A DNA stretch of 64,000 bases from SMWD01 sp002729875 (GTDB taxonomy: Bacteria; Pseudomonadota; Gammaproteobacteria; Steroidobacterales; GCA-2729495), in NCBI GenBank assembly GCA_036010905.1, contig DASCMH010000047.1:1-64000 (forward strand), in the 5' to 3' direction. This document shows, piece after piece, positions 52,605 through 60,519 of this stretch. The translations under genes and the position numbers were made by a program. Below the pieces are notes generated by a model. It had not been told where the DNA came from. It searched no databases and saw nothing but the letters and a program-made list of their open reading frames with translations. How positions within the stretch are numbered: the stretch's first letter is position 1; every line of letters starts with the position of its first letter.

Positions 52605-53258
52605 ATTCCCGCCCGGTGACACTCAGCGTCTACACCGGCTAACACTAACGCCCCTGACGCTACCTGTCTAGCCTGCTGGGGGGCAAGACTTTAACTCTCA
52701 GGGTGCCGACTCGGTAACAGAGTACCGCCTTGTTAAGCACCTGTTCCTCGCTCATCTGTATTTCAGTGCCGTGGACACGAAACGCTTTTTTCGCCTACAG
52801 TACTGGCACATACTTACGTTGTGTACCCCGTCAGCGCCTATGGGACAGATATGACACCATGGGCTTCAGCAAATAAAGTATCCATTGCTATTATGAGTAT
52901 GACTGTTGGGATTTACTTATTTCTGGTGTGGCTTGCAAATTAACCTACAGGAATCTCTATAAAATGCATTTTCGCCTGTCACTGAAGTCGGTGGAAACAT
53001 TTGAATCCAGCCAGGTTAAGCGTTGGGTTCATCTGACCCTCTGATATTCCACTTCAGATTCAATGGAATTTCCTATCCTTGAGCCCAAATTTAGTGCGCA
53101 GCGGCAGGAGTATGCACCCGTCCGGTTTGCGCTACTCTTTCTAATGGGTGCTTTTAGTCTCAGACCCCTGAACAGGAAAATTGGTTGTAACAGACGTGAC
53201 TGATGGCCTGCTCCTCGGCGCGGATATATAACGTTCCCGCAGGAAAATACAGAACCAA
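52605..53258. other. Long intergenic region
   Basis: 654 bases between two minus-strand genes. The only candidate gene is the 30-codon frame at 52851. AT-rich second half; no repeat or RNA recognised. Confidence 0.4.
52851..52943 (+). CDS. Possible 30-residue membrane peptide
   Basis: ATG at 52851 opens a 30-codon frame (MTPWASANKVSIAIMSMTVG, then IYLFLVWLAN, TAA). The product has a single hydrophobic helix (about residues 10-28). GGGA six bases upstream could bind ribosomes. No family known to me; it may be a chance frame. Confidence 0.3.
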   Translation: MTPWASANKVSIAIMSMTVGIYLFLVWLAN

Positions 53259-55253
53259 TTAAGGAGTTTGAAAAATTTGATTAAAAAGAGGTGACAATTG
53301 ATCTGCGCCTAACCATGTCAGATGGTGCTGGTCAAAATAATATAATTCGCCATTGCGCATTACCTGGCAACGGTCATATGGGTCACACAGAACATGATGC
53401 GGGTAGAGAACCGTGACACCTGATAGCCCGGTTACTTTGTCAAGTTGCTGATAAATCACCTGTTGACGATCAAAATGCACATCTTTTGTGAGGCCAATAG
53501 TCTGTTTCTTCTCAAGTATTTGCAAACGCAACAGTGTATTTGGCAAATGGACGCCCACCTCCGGGATCGGAGCCAGAATCCAGACCCGTTTGCCGTGAGA
53601 CCGGATCGCTTCAATAGTCTTCTGGAATAACCTTGCGAAGGCTTTTTGACCTCCAGGTTCTGAAGCTTCTTTGGACTGGGTGTCAGCTATATCCATGGTA
53701 CCGGTGTAAATCGCCCAACGAGCAACTAGAACGACATCTGTAACAAGTGGGTGCTTGACAATGCGCTCGAACACAAAGTCATTGAAATTCCGGCACTTGA
53801 CCGGGACTGATTCCTCCAGCCAGACAATGCCCAGTAATGGAGGACATCCATTTTTTGCCGCCAATCTTCCAGCACGGTGATTAGATGCCGCAAAGCCACT
53901 AACCGCTTTGGCGAGAGTACCGGCATGGGAATCTCCCCACAGAACAAAACTTAAATCTTTTATGTCCGGGTCGCCCAGTACACAGTAATTCTTATCATTC
54001 AAATCAAAAATTGATTGATCCCAGCAAGGCCAGTCATTGGCCTCACGATCTTTATCGGCGGCAAGGATATTTAGAGTTTGAGTATCGTATTGCTGCCAGG
54101 GCAAGTCGCGCAATACTATCGCACTAAAACCTGCCGCCAATGAGATGCAAATCAGTAACCCTGCCCCAAGAAAGACAGAACGGCGGCGCAGCAACAGACC
54201 AGGCCCACGCACAGGTCTCTCTACATAGTAATAGGAGAATATAGACAAACCTAATGTCGCAACAAGGACAATAATAACCTGCAACCAGTCAGTAACAGCT
54301 GGCATGCTATTTTTCGCGAAAACCAACAGGGGCCAATGCCACAGGTAAAGAGGATAGGAAATCAAGCCGATACCCACCAGCAGCCTCGATTGCAGTATAC
54401 GACTGACAATATTTGCAGCACCCATACCTGACCAAATGATGAGCCCGGTGCCCAGGCATGGGATTAAAGCGTTAACACCAGGAAATACAGTCTCAGTCGA
54501 AAATGTCGTGGTGGCAAAGATAATAAGACCAGCCCCAATAATTCCCATGAGGTTTCGCATACCCCTTTCTGTTTCCACCTGCCTGGGAATCATCGCCAGG
54601 ATAGCGCCAATACCAATCTCCCAAATGCGGACACTTGCCAGGTAAAAACCTGCATCAGGGTTGATTCTGATAAGCCAAATGCCGGTGCCGAAAGAGGCAA
54701 CAGAGAGAATTGCTGTGCATAATGCATAGCGGGCGTGAAAAAAACGCTTTACACAAAGCAGGTAAAACGGGAACAGGATGTAAAACTGTTCCTCAACGGC
54801 AAGAGACCATGTGTGGAGCAGAGGTACATTCTCTGCAGAATCAGAAAAATATCCTGCATTGGCAAGGAAGTAGTGATTTGAAATGAAGAGTGCCGTCGCA
54901 ATAATGCTTTCCCCGAATGCGATACGGTCATCCGGCAGTGCAAACCAGAACACAAAAACCGCACAAACAAACAGCATGGTAAAGAGCGCCGGAAAGATTC
55001 TTCGCACTCTTCGCTCGTAAAAGTAAGCCATTGAAAATTGATTAGTCTTCAGTTTTGGCAAGATGATGCCGGTAATCAGAAAACCGGAAATCACAAAAAA
55101 AACATCGACGCCAATAAATCCCCCTGAAAATGGGAAAATTTCAGCGTGGTAGAAAATTACCGCCAAAACTGCAATTGCACGAAGACCGTCAATGTCTGGT
55201 CGGTAGACTGGATCCTGAATACCTGGAGCCAATCGAGTATTGTTAGCTGACAT
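53259..55253 (-). CDS. Membrane acyltransferase with SGNH domain (OafA/YrhL type)
   Basis: A 664-residue protein. The N-terminal acyltransferase-3 domain (about residues 15-370, 10 helices) has YRPDIDGLRAIAVLAVIFYHA with the catalytic His, GGFIGVDVFFVISGFLIT, and RRVRRIFPAL. The C-terminal extracytoplasmic part (about residues 400-664) has an SGNH hydrolase fold: FVLWGDSHAGTLAKAV (nucleophile Ser) and the C-terminal His block YYFDQHHLTWLGADQL. These enzymes move acetyl or other acyl groups to surface sugars such as O-antigen or peptidoglycan. Single gene. Confidence 0.92.
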   Translation of the reverse strand: MSANNTRLAPGIQDPVYRPDIDGLRAIAVLAVIFYHAEIFPFSGGFIGVDVFFVISGFLITGIILPKLKTNQFSMAYFYERRVRRIFPALFTMLFVCAVFVFWFALPDDRIAFGESIIATALFISNHYFLANAGYFSDSAENVPLLHTWSLAVEEQFYILFPFYLLCVKRFFHARYALCTAILSVASFGTGIWLIRINPDAGFYLASVRIWEIGIGAILAMIPRQVETERGMRNLMGIIGAGLIIFATTTFSTETVFPGVNALIPCLGTGLIIWSGMGAANIVSRILQSRLLVGIGLISYPLYLWHWPLLVFAKNSMPAVTDWLQVIIVLVATLGLSIFSYYYVERPVRGPGLLLRRRSVFLGAGLLICISLAAGFSAIVLRDLPWQQYDTQTLNILAADKDREANDWPCWDQSIFDLNDKNYCVLGDPDIKDLSFVLWGDSHAGTLAKAVSGFAASNHRAGRLAAKNGCPPLLGIVWLEESVPVKCRNFNDFVFERIVKHPLVTDVVLVARWAIYTGTMDIADTQSKEASEPGGQKAFARLFQKTIEAIRSHGKRVWILAPIPEVGVHLPNTLLRLQILEKKQTIGLTKDVHFDRQQVIYQQLDKVTGLSGVTVLYPHHVLCDPYDRCQVMRNGELYYFDQHHLTWLGADQLSPLFNQIFQTP

Positions 55254-55696
55254 TCGAGATAGCGCCCATTGCGGGGCTCTTTTGCTGAGTTTGGCTAACC
55301 AGTAATAATTTTCTCATAACTCTATATGGAATTTTTAGTTGGTAGTTATTTCTTCCCGAAGAAAAATAGCAACTCGTGAACCCAGAAAAACAATTCATAA
55401 TTTCATTAATAAACATATTTCATAAATTCAGAGCATTGAATTAGGCTATTTTAGCCATTTCTGCCGAGCTCAAAGATAACAATTCATTTCGACTGTATCA
55501 CGCATTAACCGAGGTAAAAATATATGGAAATAAAAAAGTCCCATTCTTTGCAGCAGCGGTTTAACCCTTTGCTACAGAAAAAACGGTTTGTTCTGACATC
55601 TGCCATCAATGGTTCAATTGATGATAAAACTGCACCCCGAAACTCAGGCTGACGCCGACGGTGCTGGCTGCATGTGCGGCTGCATGTGCCGGCAGT

Positions 55697-55757
55697 GGCA
55701 TTCTCAAGTCAACCTGAAGCTGACTCGGCTCGTCCGCCGGGATAGAAATTCCTATCC
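55697..55757 (+). repeat. Dispersed hairpin repeat, copy 2
   Basis: GGCATTCTCAAGTCAACC, then CCGCCGGGATAGAAATTCCT and ATCC; GGATAG pairs with CTATCC. It aligns with 63307-63364 over nearly all its length with one 3-base gap, and with the minus strand at 5741-5830 in the hairpin half. Confidence 0.55.
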
Positions 55758-55809
55758 TTGAGTCTAGGGAGTAATTCGTTTTGAGCCGTCTGAGGGCGAT
55801 TCCAGATCT

Positions 55810-55822
55810 GGTGTCTGACACC
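55810..55822. repeat. Palindromic motif GGTGTCTGACACC
   Basis: A 13-base near-perfect palindrome. The variant GGTGTCAGACACC is at 58741-58753. The two stand just outside the transporter-SDR-SnoaL block. Confidence 0.45.
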
Positions 55823-55830
55823 TACGCTAC

Positions 55831-57207
55831 CTACGCGTTTTGCTTGGCGAGTTCTTTTAGATCATTGGCATCCAGTTTATAGAAGAACATGATGCACGCA
55901 GCGCCAATCGCAGCCAGGGCCGGCAGGATACCCACCGCGAAATAAATCACTTCAACCGCTGCATCCGGCTGCACCACGCGTTCCCCGGCTTTGGACGAGA
56001 CAAAGCCAACAGCCGCCAGAATGGAACCGAACAGCAGCGGCCCGAAGGCTGAAGCAGCTTTTTCCATGGTGCTGTACATGCCGGTGTAGACACCTTCACG
56101 GTTAATGCCGCTGGTTAGCCGGTCGTATTCAATAGTGTCGGGCAATAATGAAAAGCCAATAATCATAATGCCACCAAGGCACAGACCAATCATCAGGATG
56201 CGGCCGTTCAGAAACAGATCAGCTTCGCTGGGCGAAGCCAGCAGCCAGGTGGTCATGACGACCGAGTAACACAGGCACGACGAGATTAAGGTTTTGCGTT
56301 TACCAACTCGTTTGGCGATAAATGACCACAACGGAATGGAAGCCAGCGTTCCCAGGGTGAGGAAAATGCCCAGCGACATCATCAGGGCCGGGCCGCGGCC
56401 GACTACATGCTCGGCAAAAAACAAAAAGGCTGCCGAGAAGCTGGCGTTGGCAACCAGCAGGCACATCTTGGCGCCAATAAAAATGGTAAAGGGGCGGTTC
56501 TTAAATACCAGGGCAACCTGCTTCTTTACGGAGTAGTGAATCTCTTCGGTGCGCTCGACAAAAAACACATTGCGGGTCATCCAAAACGACAGCAACATCG
56601 CAATCAGCACCGTGCTGCCAATTATCCAGCCGAACAGTGCATAGCCGATTTCGTCACCAAACTGTTTGAGCAACTGTGCGCCACCCACGGCAAGCAGCAT
56701 TTGCGCGGAAATAAAAAACACCACCCGGTACGACATCAATACAGTGCGCTCGTGATAACCGGAGGTCATTTCCGCCGGCATGGCGAGATGCGGCACGTTG
56801 AATACGGTGTAGGCGGTGGAGTACAGAATAAGCACCAGCGCGATGACCACCGTGGTGGTTAATTCGCTGGAAAAAACCGGCAAATTGAACACCAGTACGA
56901 AGCTCGCAAAACAACCAATAGCACCAATCAACAGGTAAGGCCGCCGCCGACCGATGCGGCTGCGGGTGCGGTCACTGATATGCCCCATGATCAGGTCGGT
57001 CACCAGGTCATAGATACGCACAAAAAAGATCACCTGACTGGCCGCCAGCACGCCAATGCCCAAACTGTCGGTCATGTAAAACAGCAGATAAAAAGTAATG
57101 GCGCCAATCATGACCGAGGTGCCGTGCGAGCCCACCGCCCAGCCGAACATTTGTGTGCGGGTCAGTGAGGGCATCACGCCATCAGCTACGGAAAGCTTAT
57201 CAGTCAT
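55831..57207 (-). CDS. GPH-family (MelB-like) sugar:cation symporter
   Basis: A 458-residue, 12-helix transporter of the glycoside-pentoside-hexuronide family: DLVTDLIMGHISDRTRSRIGRRRPYLL (split) is the loop 2-3 signature, and FNVPHLAMPAEMTSGYHERT and the TSGINREGVYTGMYSTMEKAASAFG (split) further family marks. The open frame begins at a TTG six codons further up; I chose the ATG at 57207. Stop is 37 bases from the SDR gene upstream on this strand, so the block 58301-55831 may be one transcript. Substrate unknown. Confidence 0.85.
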   Translation of the reverse strand: MTDKLSVADGVMPSLTRTQMFGWAVGSHGTSVMIGAITFYLLFYMTDSLGIGVLAASQVIFFVRIYDLVTDLIMGHISDRTRSRIGRRRPYLLIGAIGCFASFVLVFNLPVFSSELTTTVVIALVLILYSTAYTVFNVPHLAMPAEMTSGYHERTVLMSYRVVFFISAQMLLAVGGAQLLKQFGDEIGYALFGWIIGSTVLIAMLLSFWMTRNVFFVERTEEIHYSVKKQVALVFKNRPFTIFIGAKMCLLVANASFSAAFLFFAEHVVGRGPALMMSLGIFLTLGTLASIPLWSFIAKRVGKRKTLISSCLCYSVVMTTWLLASPSEADLFLNGRILMIGLCLGGIMIIGFSLLPDTIEYDRLTSGINREGVYTGMYSTMEKAASAFGPLLFGSILAAVGFVSSKAGERVVQPDAAVEVIYFAVGILPALAAIGAACIMFFYKLDANDLKELAKQNA

Positions 57208-57244
57208 TGGCTTCTGCCTTATCAATATTTACATTGACGTTTTC

Positions 57245-57880
57245 TTAAGCGCTCAGGTCGGCAAGCGCAATGATTTTGTTCACGTACTGATTGCGCTCCA
57301 GTTCATTCAAAATGAAATGCGCCAGATCAGCGCGCGAAACGCTTTTGCCGTTCGGCAATTCATTGCCCTCGCTGACGATATAGCTGTGCTTGGCTTCTTT
57401 GTTGTGAAGCATGGGCGCACGCGTCACGGTTACATCCAGTCCGCTGGCAAGCACATCCTGCTCCATCTGGTTCATGTCGCCGTAGTATTTGCGGCGTAGA
57501 AACAGATAGATATTGCGACGAATGCCTTTGCGCACAATGCCCTGTGCCGCCCCAAAGGAAGAAATGGGAAGCATGCGATTAATGCCGTGCCTGCGCATAG
57601 CTGTAACCACGTTGCGATGGCCATCGGTGTTCAGCATGTAGCGCTTGTCCAGCAGGTTAGTTTTGCCGATTGACGTGACCACCACATCGGCACCAGCTAT
57701 GCCGTCAATAATGCTCTGCTCATCGAAGGCATCGCCCTGACGTTTAGTGACACGCGGATCATTGCTGGAAATGTTGTCGGGATTGCGGGCCACGCCGATG
57801 ATTTCGTGGTCCCTGCCCAAGGCAGCTTTGATAATTTCGGCACCAGTTTGACCCGATGCGCCGATGATGGCTATTTTCAT
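57245..57880 (-). CDS. Cytosolic NAD(P)-binding SDR-like protein
   Basis: A 211-residue atypical short-chain dehydrogenase (NmrA/SDR_a5-like). Rossmann loop IIGASGQTGAEIIKAAL is at the N-terminus, and later NRMLPISSFGAAQG. There is no clear YxxxK catalytic motif. It binds NAD(P)H and may act as a flavin reductase-like or quinone reductase-like protein, or sensor. It is 56 bases from the SnoaL-like gene upstream, paralleling the exported pair at 58838-60262. Confidence 0.8.
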   Translation of the reverse strand: MKIAIIGASGQTGAEIIKAALGRDHEIIGVARNPDNISSNDPRVTKRQGDAFDEQSIIDGIAGADVVVTSIGKTNLLDKRYMLNTDGHRNVVTAMRRHGINRMLPISSFGAAQGIVRKGIRRNIYLFLRRKYYGDMNQMEQDVLASGLDVTVTRAPMLHNKEAKHSYIVSEGNELPNGKSVSRADLAHFILNELERNQYVNKIIALADLSA

Positions 57881-57935
57881 GACAAGTGATTATCCGCTGG
57901 CAGATGACCCGTTGCGGTCGTGTCACTCTGCTTGA

Positions 57936-58301
57936 TTACTCTTCCTGGTTTAAGGGAAAACTATAGGCGCGGGCGAGTTTGTCGCCCTGGTATTCATAAA
58001 TGCCGAGTGTGCCGCGGGTGACAACTTCATCGCCTTCACGAAACTGGTCTTTCTCCAGCGCTACCACAAAATTACCGAAAGTTTTCAGAAACTCTACGTC
58101 GCCCTTAACGTAGGAACCGCTTTCGAGCACCATTTGCAATCCTGCCTTGGCTTGCTCTTTGCCTTTGGCCAGGAGTTTCGGGCCGTCTTCAGTCATGCCG
58201 TAAAATTCGTAGTCATCGGTGACGAAGCTCATCATCCTGTCGTAATCTTTGTCGTCATAAGCACGCGACGACTGCAGGAATAGGTCTTCGTATTTGGACA
58301 T
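57936..58301 (-). CDS. SnoaL/NTF2-like protein, cytosolic
   Basis: A 121-residue protein with a NTF2-like fold: DLFLQSSRAYDDKDYDRMMSFVTDDYEFYGM, split here, followed by VVALEKDQFREGDEVVTRGT and the closing LARAYSFPLN. Such proteins bind small hydrophobic ligands or isomerise them. Paralogous in content to the secreted one at 58838, and likewise paired with an SDR. Confidence 0.8.
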   Translation of the reverse strand: MSKYEDLFLQSSRAYDDKDYDRMMSFVTDDYEFYGMTEDGPKLLAKGKEQAKAGLQMVLESGSYVKGDVEFLKTFGNFVVALEKDQFREGDEVVTRGTLGIYEYQGDKLARAYSFPLNQEE

Positions 58302-58470
58302 CCGGGTCTCCGAGTAAATTTCTACGCTTTCTAAAACGTCTTCCCCGCATGCAAGACTGCTGTCTAGAAAATGTAATCTGAACGTGACATTTTTGCGGGA
58401 GTATTACAAGTCGCTTCTTATAATGAGGGACGCTGCTGCAGATGCATGCTGCCTGATAACCGCACTTTGG
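58302..58470. other. Intergenic, nothing recognised
   Basis: 169 bases before the molybdo-hydroxylase remnant; no coding signal or promoter. Confidence 0.35.
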
Positions 58471-58680
58471 TCAGTTGCTGGTCTGCACCGGCAAGTGCCT
58501 GATGCATTCGCCGGTGGCAGCAAAAATAGCGTTGGTAAGCGCTGCGGCGGTGCCGTGCAGGCCGGGTTCGCCCACACCGCCCGGTCGTTTCTGCTGGCTA
58601 TTAATAATGTGTACGTCTATTGCCGGGCAGTCAGCCAGGCTCAGGCGCTTATAAGTATTGAAGTTGCCCGCCGCCAACGG
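58471..58680 (-). pseudogene. Remnant of a molybdopterin hydroxylase large subunit C-terminus
   Basis: Minus-strand frame reading GNFNTYKRLSLADCPAIDVH, then PGGVGEPGLHGTAAALTNAIF and GECIRHLPV. This is the last 60-65 residues of xanthine dehydrogenase/isoquinoline 1-oxidoreductase-type large subunits (PGGVGEPG, AIFAATG). Nothing of the rest of the protein is upstream; a GGTGTCAGACACC palindrome sits where the gene is cut off. A broken gene end. Confidence 0.65.
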
Positions 58681-58740
58681 CAGTGCCGGAGAGAATAAAA
58701 CCACATCGAGAAAGCATGTAACCAGTCTAACGGCTACTGT

Positions 58741-58753
58741 GGTGTCAGACACC
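58741..58753. repeat. Palindromic motif GGTGTCAGACACC
   Basis: Near-perfect inverted repeat that matches 55810-55822. It lies at the edge of the molybdo-hydroxylase remnant. Confidence 0.45.
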
Positions 58754-58837
58754 AGAAATTGAGAGCTAAAAAGCTGCGGACCGCCAATGCTGCACGGTTA
58801 TACTCAAGCACACATTAACAACAACCGGAGCCGAATC

Positions 58838-59326
58838 ATGAAATCGCAGATCAGGACGTTGACCCTCCGCCCGCTGACGGCAGGAATGATTGCACTTTTG
58901 CTACTGGTTGCGGGTTGGGCTTCCGGCACAGCCCGCAACGATGATGAGTTTTTCGCCAAATCCGGCAGCAAGTACGGGAAAATTATCCAGGCTTCGGAAC
59001 AAGCTTTCATGGCGCGCGAGGTGGAAGGCGCGATCGCCAACCTTGATGACGATTACGTGCTGTATGACATCAAGGAAGAGGGTGCGATAGCGCGACTGCG
59101 CGGCAAAGAAACTGTGCGTCAGGCGCTGGGCATGATCTTCCAGTCGGATGTCTGGATTGAGTCGGACGTCACAAGGCTGGCACTGGTGGACAACACGCTG
59201 GTGCAAATCGAACACGACACTTTTAAAACAGACGACGGCACCAAAACCGTTTCCACACTGGTGGTATTTGAGCATCGCAACGGCAAGCGCTGGCGCGAAT
59301 GGCGGTTTATACCGGCCGACCGTTAA
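58838..59326 (+). CDS. Exported SnoaL-like protein
   Basis: A 162-residue protein with a signal peptide (about residues 12-32). The mature part has the NTF2-like fold: YGKIIQASEQAFMAREVEGA, DDDYVLYDIKEEGAIARLRG, and TLVVFEHRNGKRWREWRFIP at the end. GGAG (58827-58830) is 7 bases before the ATG at 58838, preferred to the upstream one at 58787. It leads a two-gene unit with the SDR lipoprotein 45 bases downstream, mirroring the cytosolic pair on the opposite strand. Confidence 0.78.
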   Translation: MKSQIRTLTLRPLTAGMIALLLLVAGWASGTARNDDEFFAKSGSKYGKIIQASEQAFMAREVEGAIANLDDDYVLYDIKEEGAIARLRGKETVRQALGMIFQSDVWIESDVTRLALVDNTLVQIEHDTFKTDDGTKTVSTLVVFEHRNGKRWREWRFIPADR

Positions 59327-59371
59327 AGGTTTATCGTTAATTGAAAAGCGTCAAGCAGTAATTTCAGGGGA

Positions 59372-60262
59372 ATGAATATGCAGCAACGATCCATAAAGAA
59401 TTTACTGGCGGTAACAATAATGCCGATCTGTCTGGCAGTTTTTTTAACAGCCTGTTCCGGGCCGGCACCGGATGAGGAAGCACAGGCTGCCGCAGACGCG
59501 CCCAAAAGCATTGCTGTCATCGGTGCCACGGCCCGTTCCGGTCGCGTGATTATTGCGCAGGCACTCGAAGCGGGATTTCAGGTCACCGGTCTGGCACGCA
59601 GCCCGGAGAAATTCGGTTACGAACACGAAAACCTGACCCTTGTTAAAGGTGACGTGCGCGACGCTGAAACACTGAAGGCAGCACTCACCGGCAGCGAAGT
59701 AGTAATCTGCATGGTGGGCAAAAGCGCACCTGCCGACCCCAGTGCGCCGATCGGTGAAGTCGATCTGTACACCGTGATGGGCGCCAACTTGCTGGAGACC
59801 ATGGCCGCCAAAGGTAATAAGCGCCTCATTATGGCCAGTTCCACCGGCGTAGAGCACCGCGTGCCCAATGAGGCCACCGAGCCCGAGGGCCCGGGCATGT
59901 CAAACGCCTGGCGTTTCAATGCTCGCTATCTCTATAACGACATGGCCGCCATGGAAGAGCAGATTGTGAACAGCGGTTTGGATTACATTTTATTGCGACC
60001 CGGCTTCATGGTGGAAGAACCGGCCCGCAACGACATGCAATTTGCCATTGATGGCGGCACGCCCGGAGGGCGCACCATTACCTACGAAGATTTTTCTGCG
60101 TTCATCCTGGCGAATCTGGAATCGGACGAGTACGTCGGCAAAGCCGTCGGTATGTACTCGGATGAAATCATGGACCCGGCCAAGGAAACGAAAAAATTCC
60201 TCGAGAAAATGCGTTTGCAGAATGAAGCCGAAGCGGCGGCTGCCGAACAGGCGGGAGGGTAA
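59372..60262 (+). CDS. SDR-fold NAD(P)-binding lipoprotein
   Basis: A 296-residue protein with a lipoprotein signal (VFLTACSGP, Cys at about residue 28) and an Ala-rich linker. After that comes a full Rossmann domain: KSIAVIGATARSGRVIIAQALEAG (split), GDVRDAETLKAAL, and KRLIMASSTGVEHRV. NmrA/SDR_a5-type proteins are normally cytosolic because NAD(P)H is, so an exported one is odd. The gene starts with ATG at 59372 (or 59378). It forms a unit with the exported SnoaL protein. Role unknown; binding of another nucleotide or a structural role is possible. Confidence 0.78.
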   Translation: MNMQQRSIKNLLAVTIMPICLAVFLTACSGPAPDEEAQAAADAPKSIAVIGATARSGRVIIAQALEAGFQVTGLARSPEKFGYEHENLTLVKGDVRDAETLKAALTGSEVVICMVGKSAPADPSAPIGEVDLYTVMGANLLETMAAKGNKRLIMASSTGVEHRVPNEATEPEGPGMSNAWRFNARYLYNDMAAMEEQIVNSGLDYILLRPGFMVEEPARNDMQFAIDGGTPGGRTITYEDFSAFILANLESDEYVGKAVGMYSDEIMDPAKETKKFLEKMRLQNEAEAAAAEQAGG

Positions 60263-60519
60263 CGCCATGCGCAGAATAATTGTAATGAATGCATTTATTT
60301 CTCTGAAAATATGTATTTGTAGTTTCTACGCTTGAGTGGGTGCAGCCGGATAAAGTGAAAAAGGCACAAGTCATCAGTGACTCGCAGCAGCAAAAAAACA
60401 CTGTAGTTGGTATTGCTAATCAATTAGGATACATTAACCAGCGGCCAGCCTATTTGTATTGTCGATAAGCCGCTGGCAAAGCGTATTTGTGGCAGAAATT
60501 TACTCTCTGGAGAAGCATT

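Larger units (their letters stand above)
55254..55830. other. Intergenic with a repeat copy
   Basis: 577 bases. About 55254-55600 is AT-rich without signals; 55697-55757 is a hairpin repeat copy and 55810-55822 is the GGTGTCTGACACC palindrome. Confidence 0.5.
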
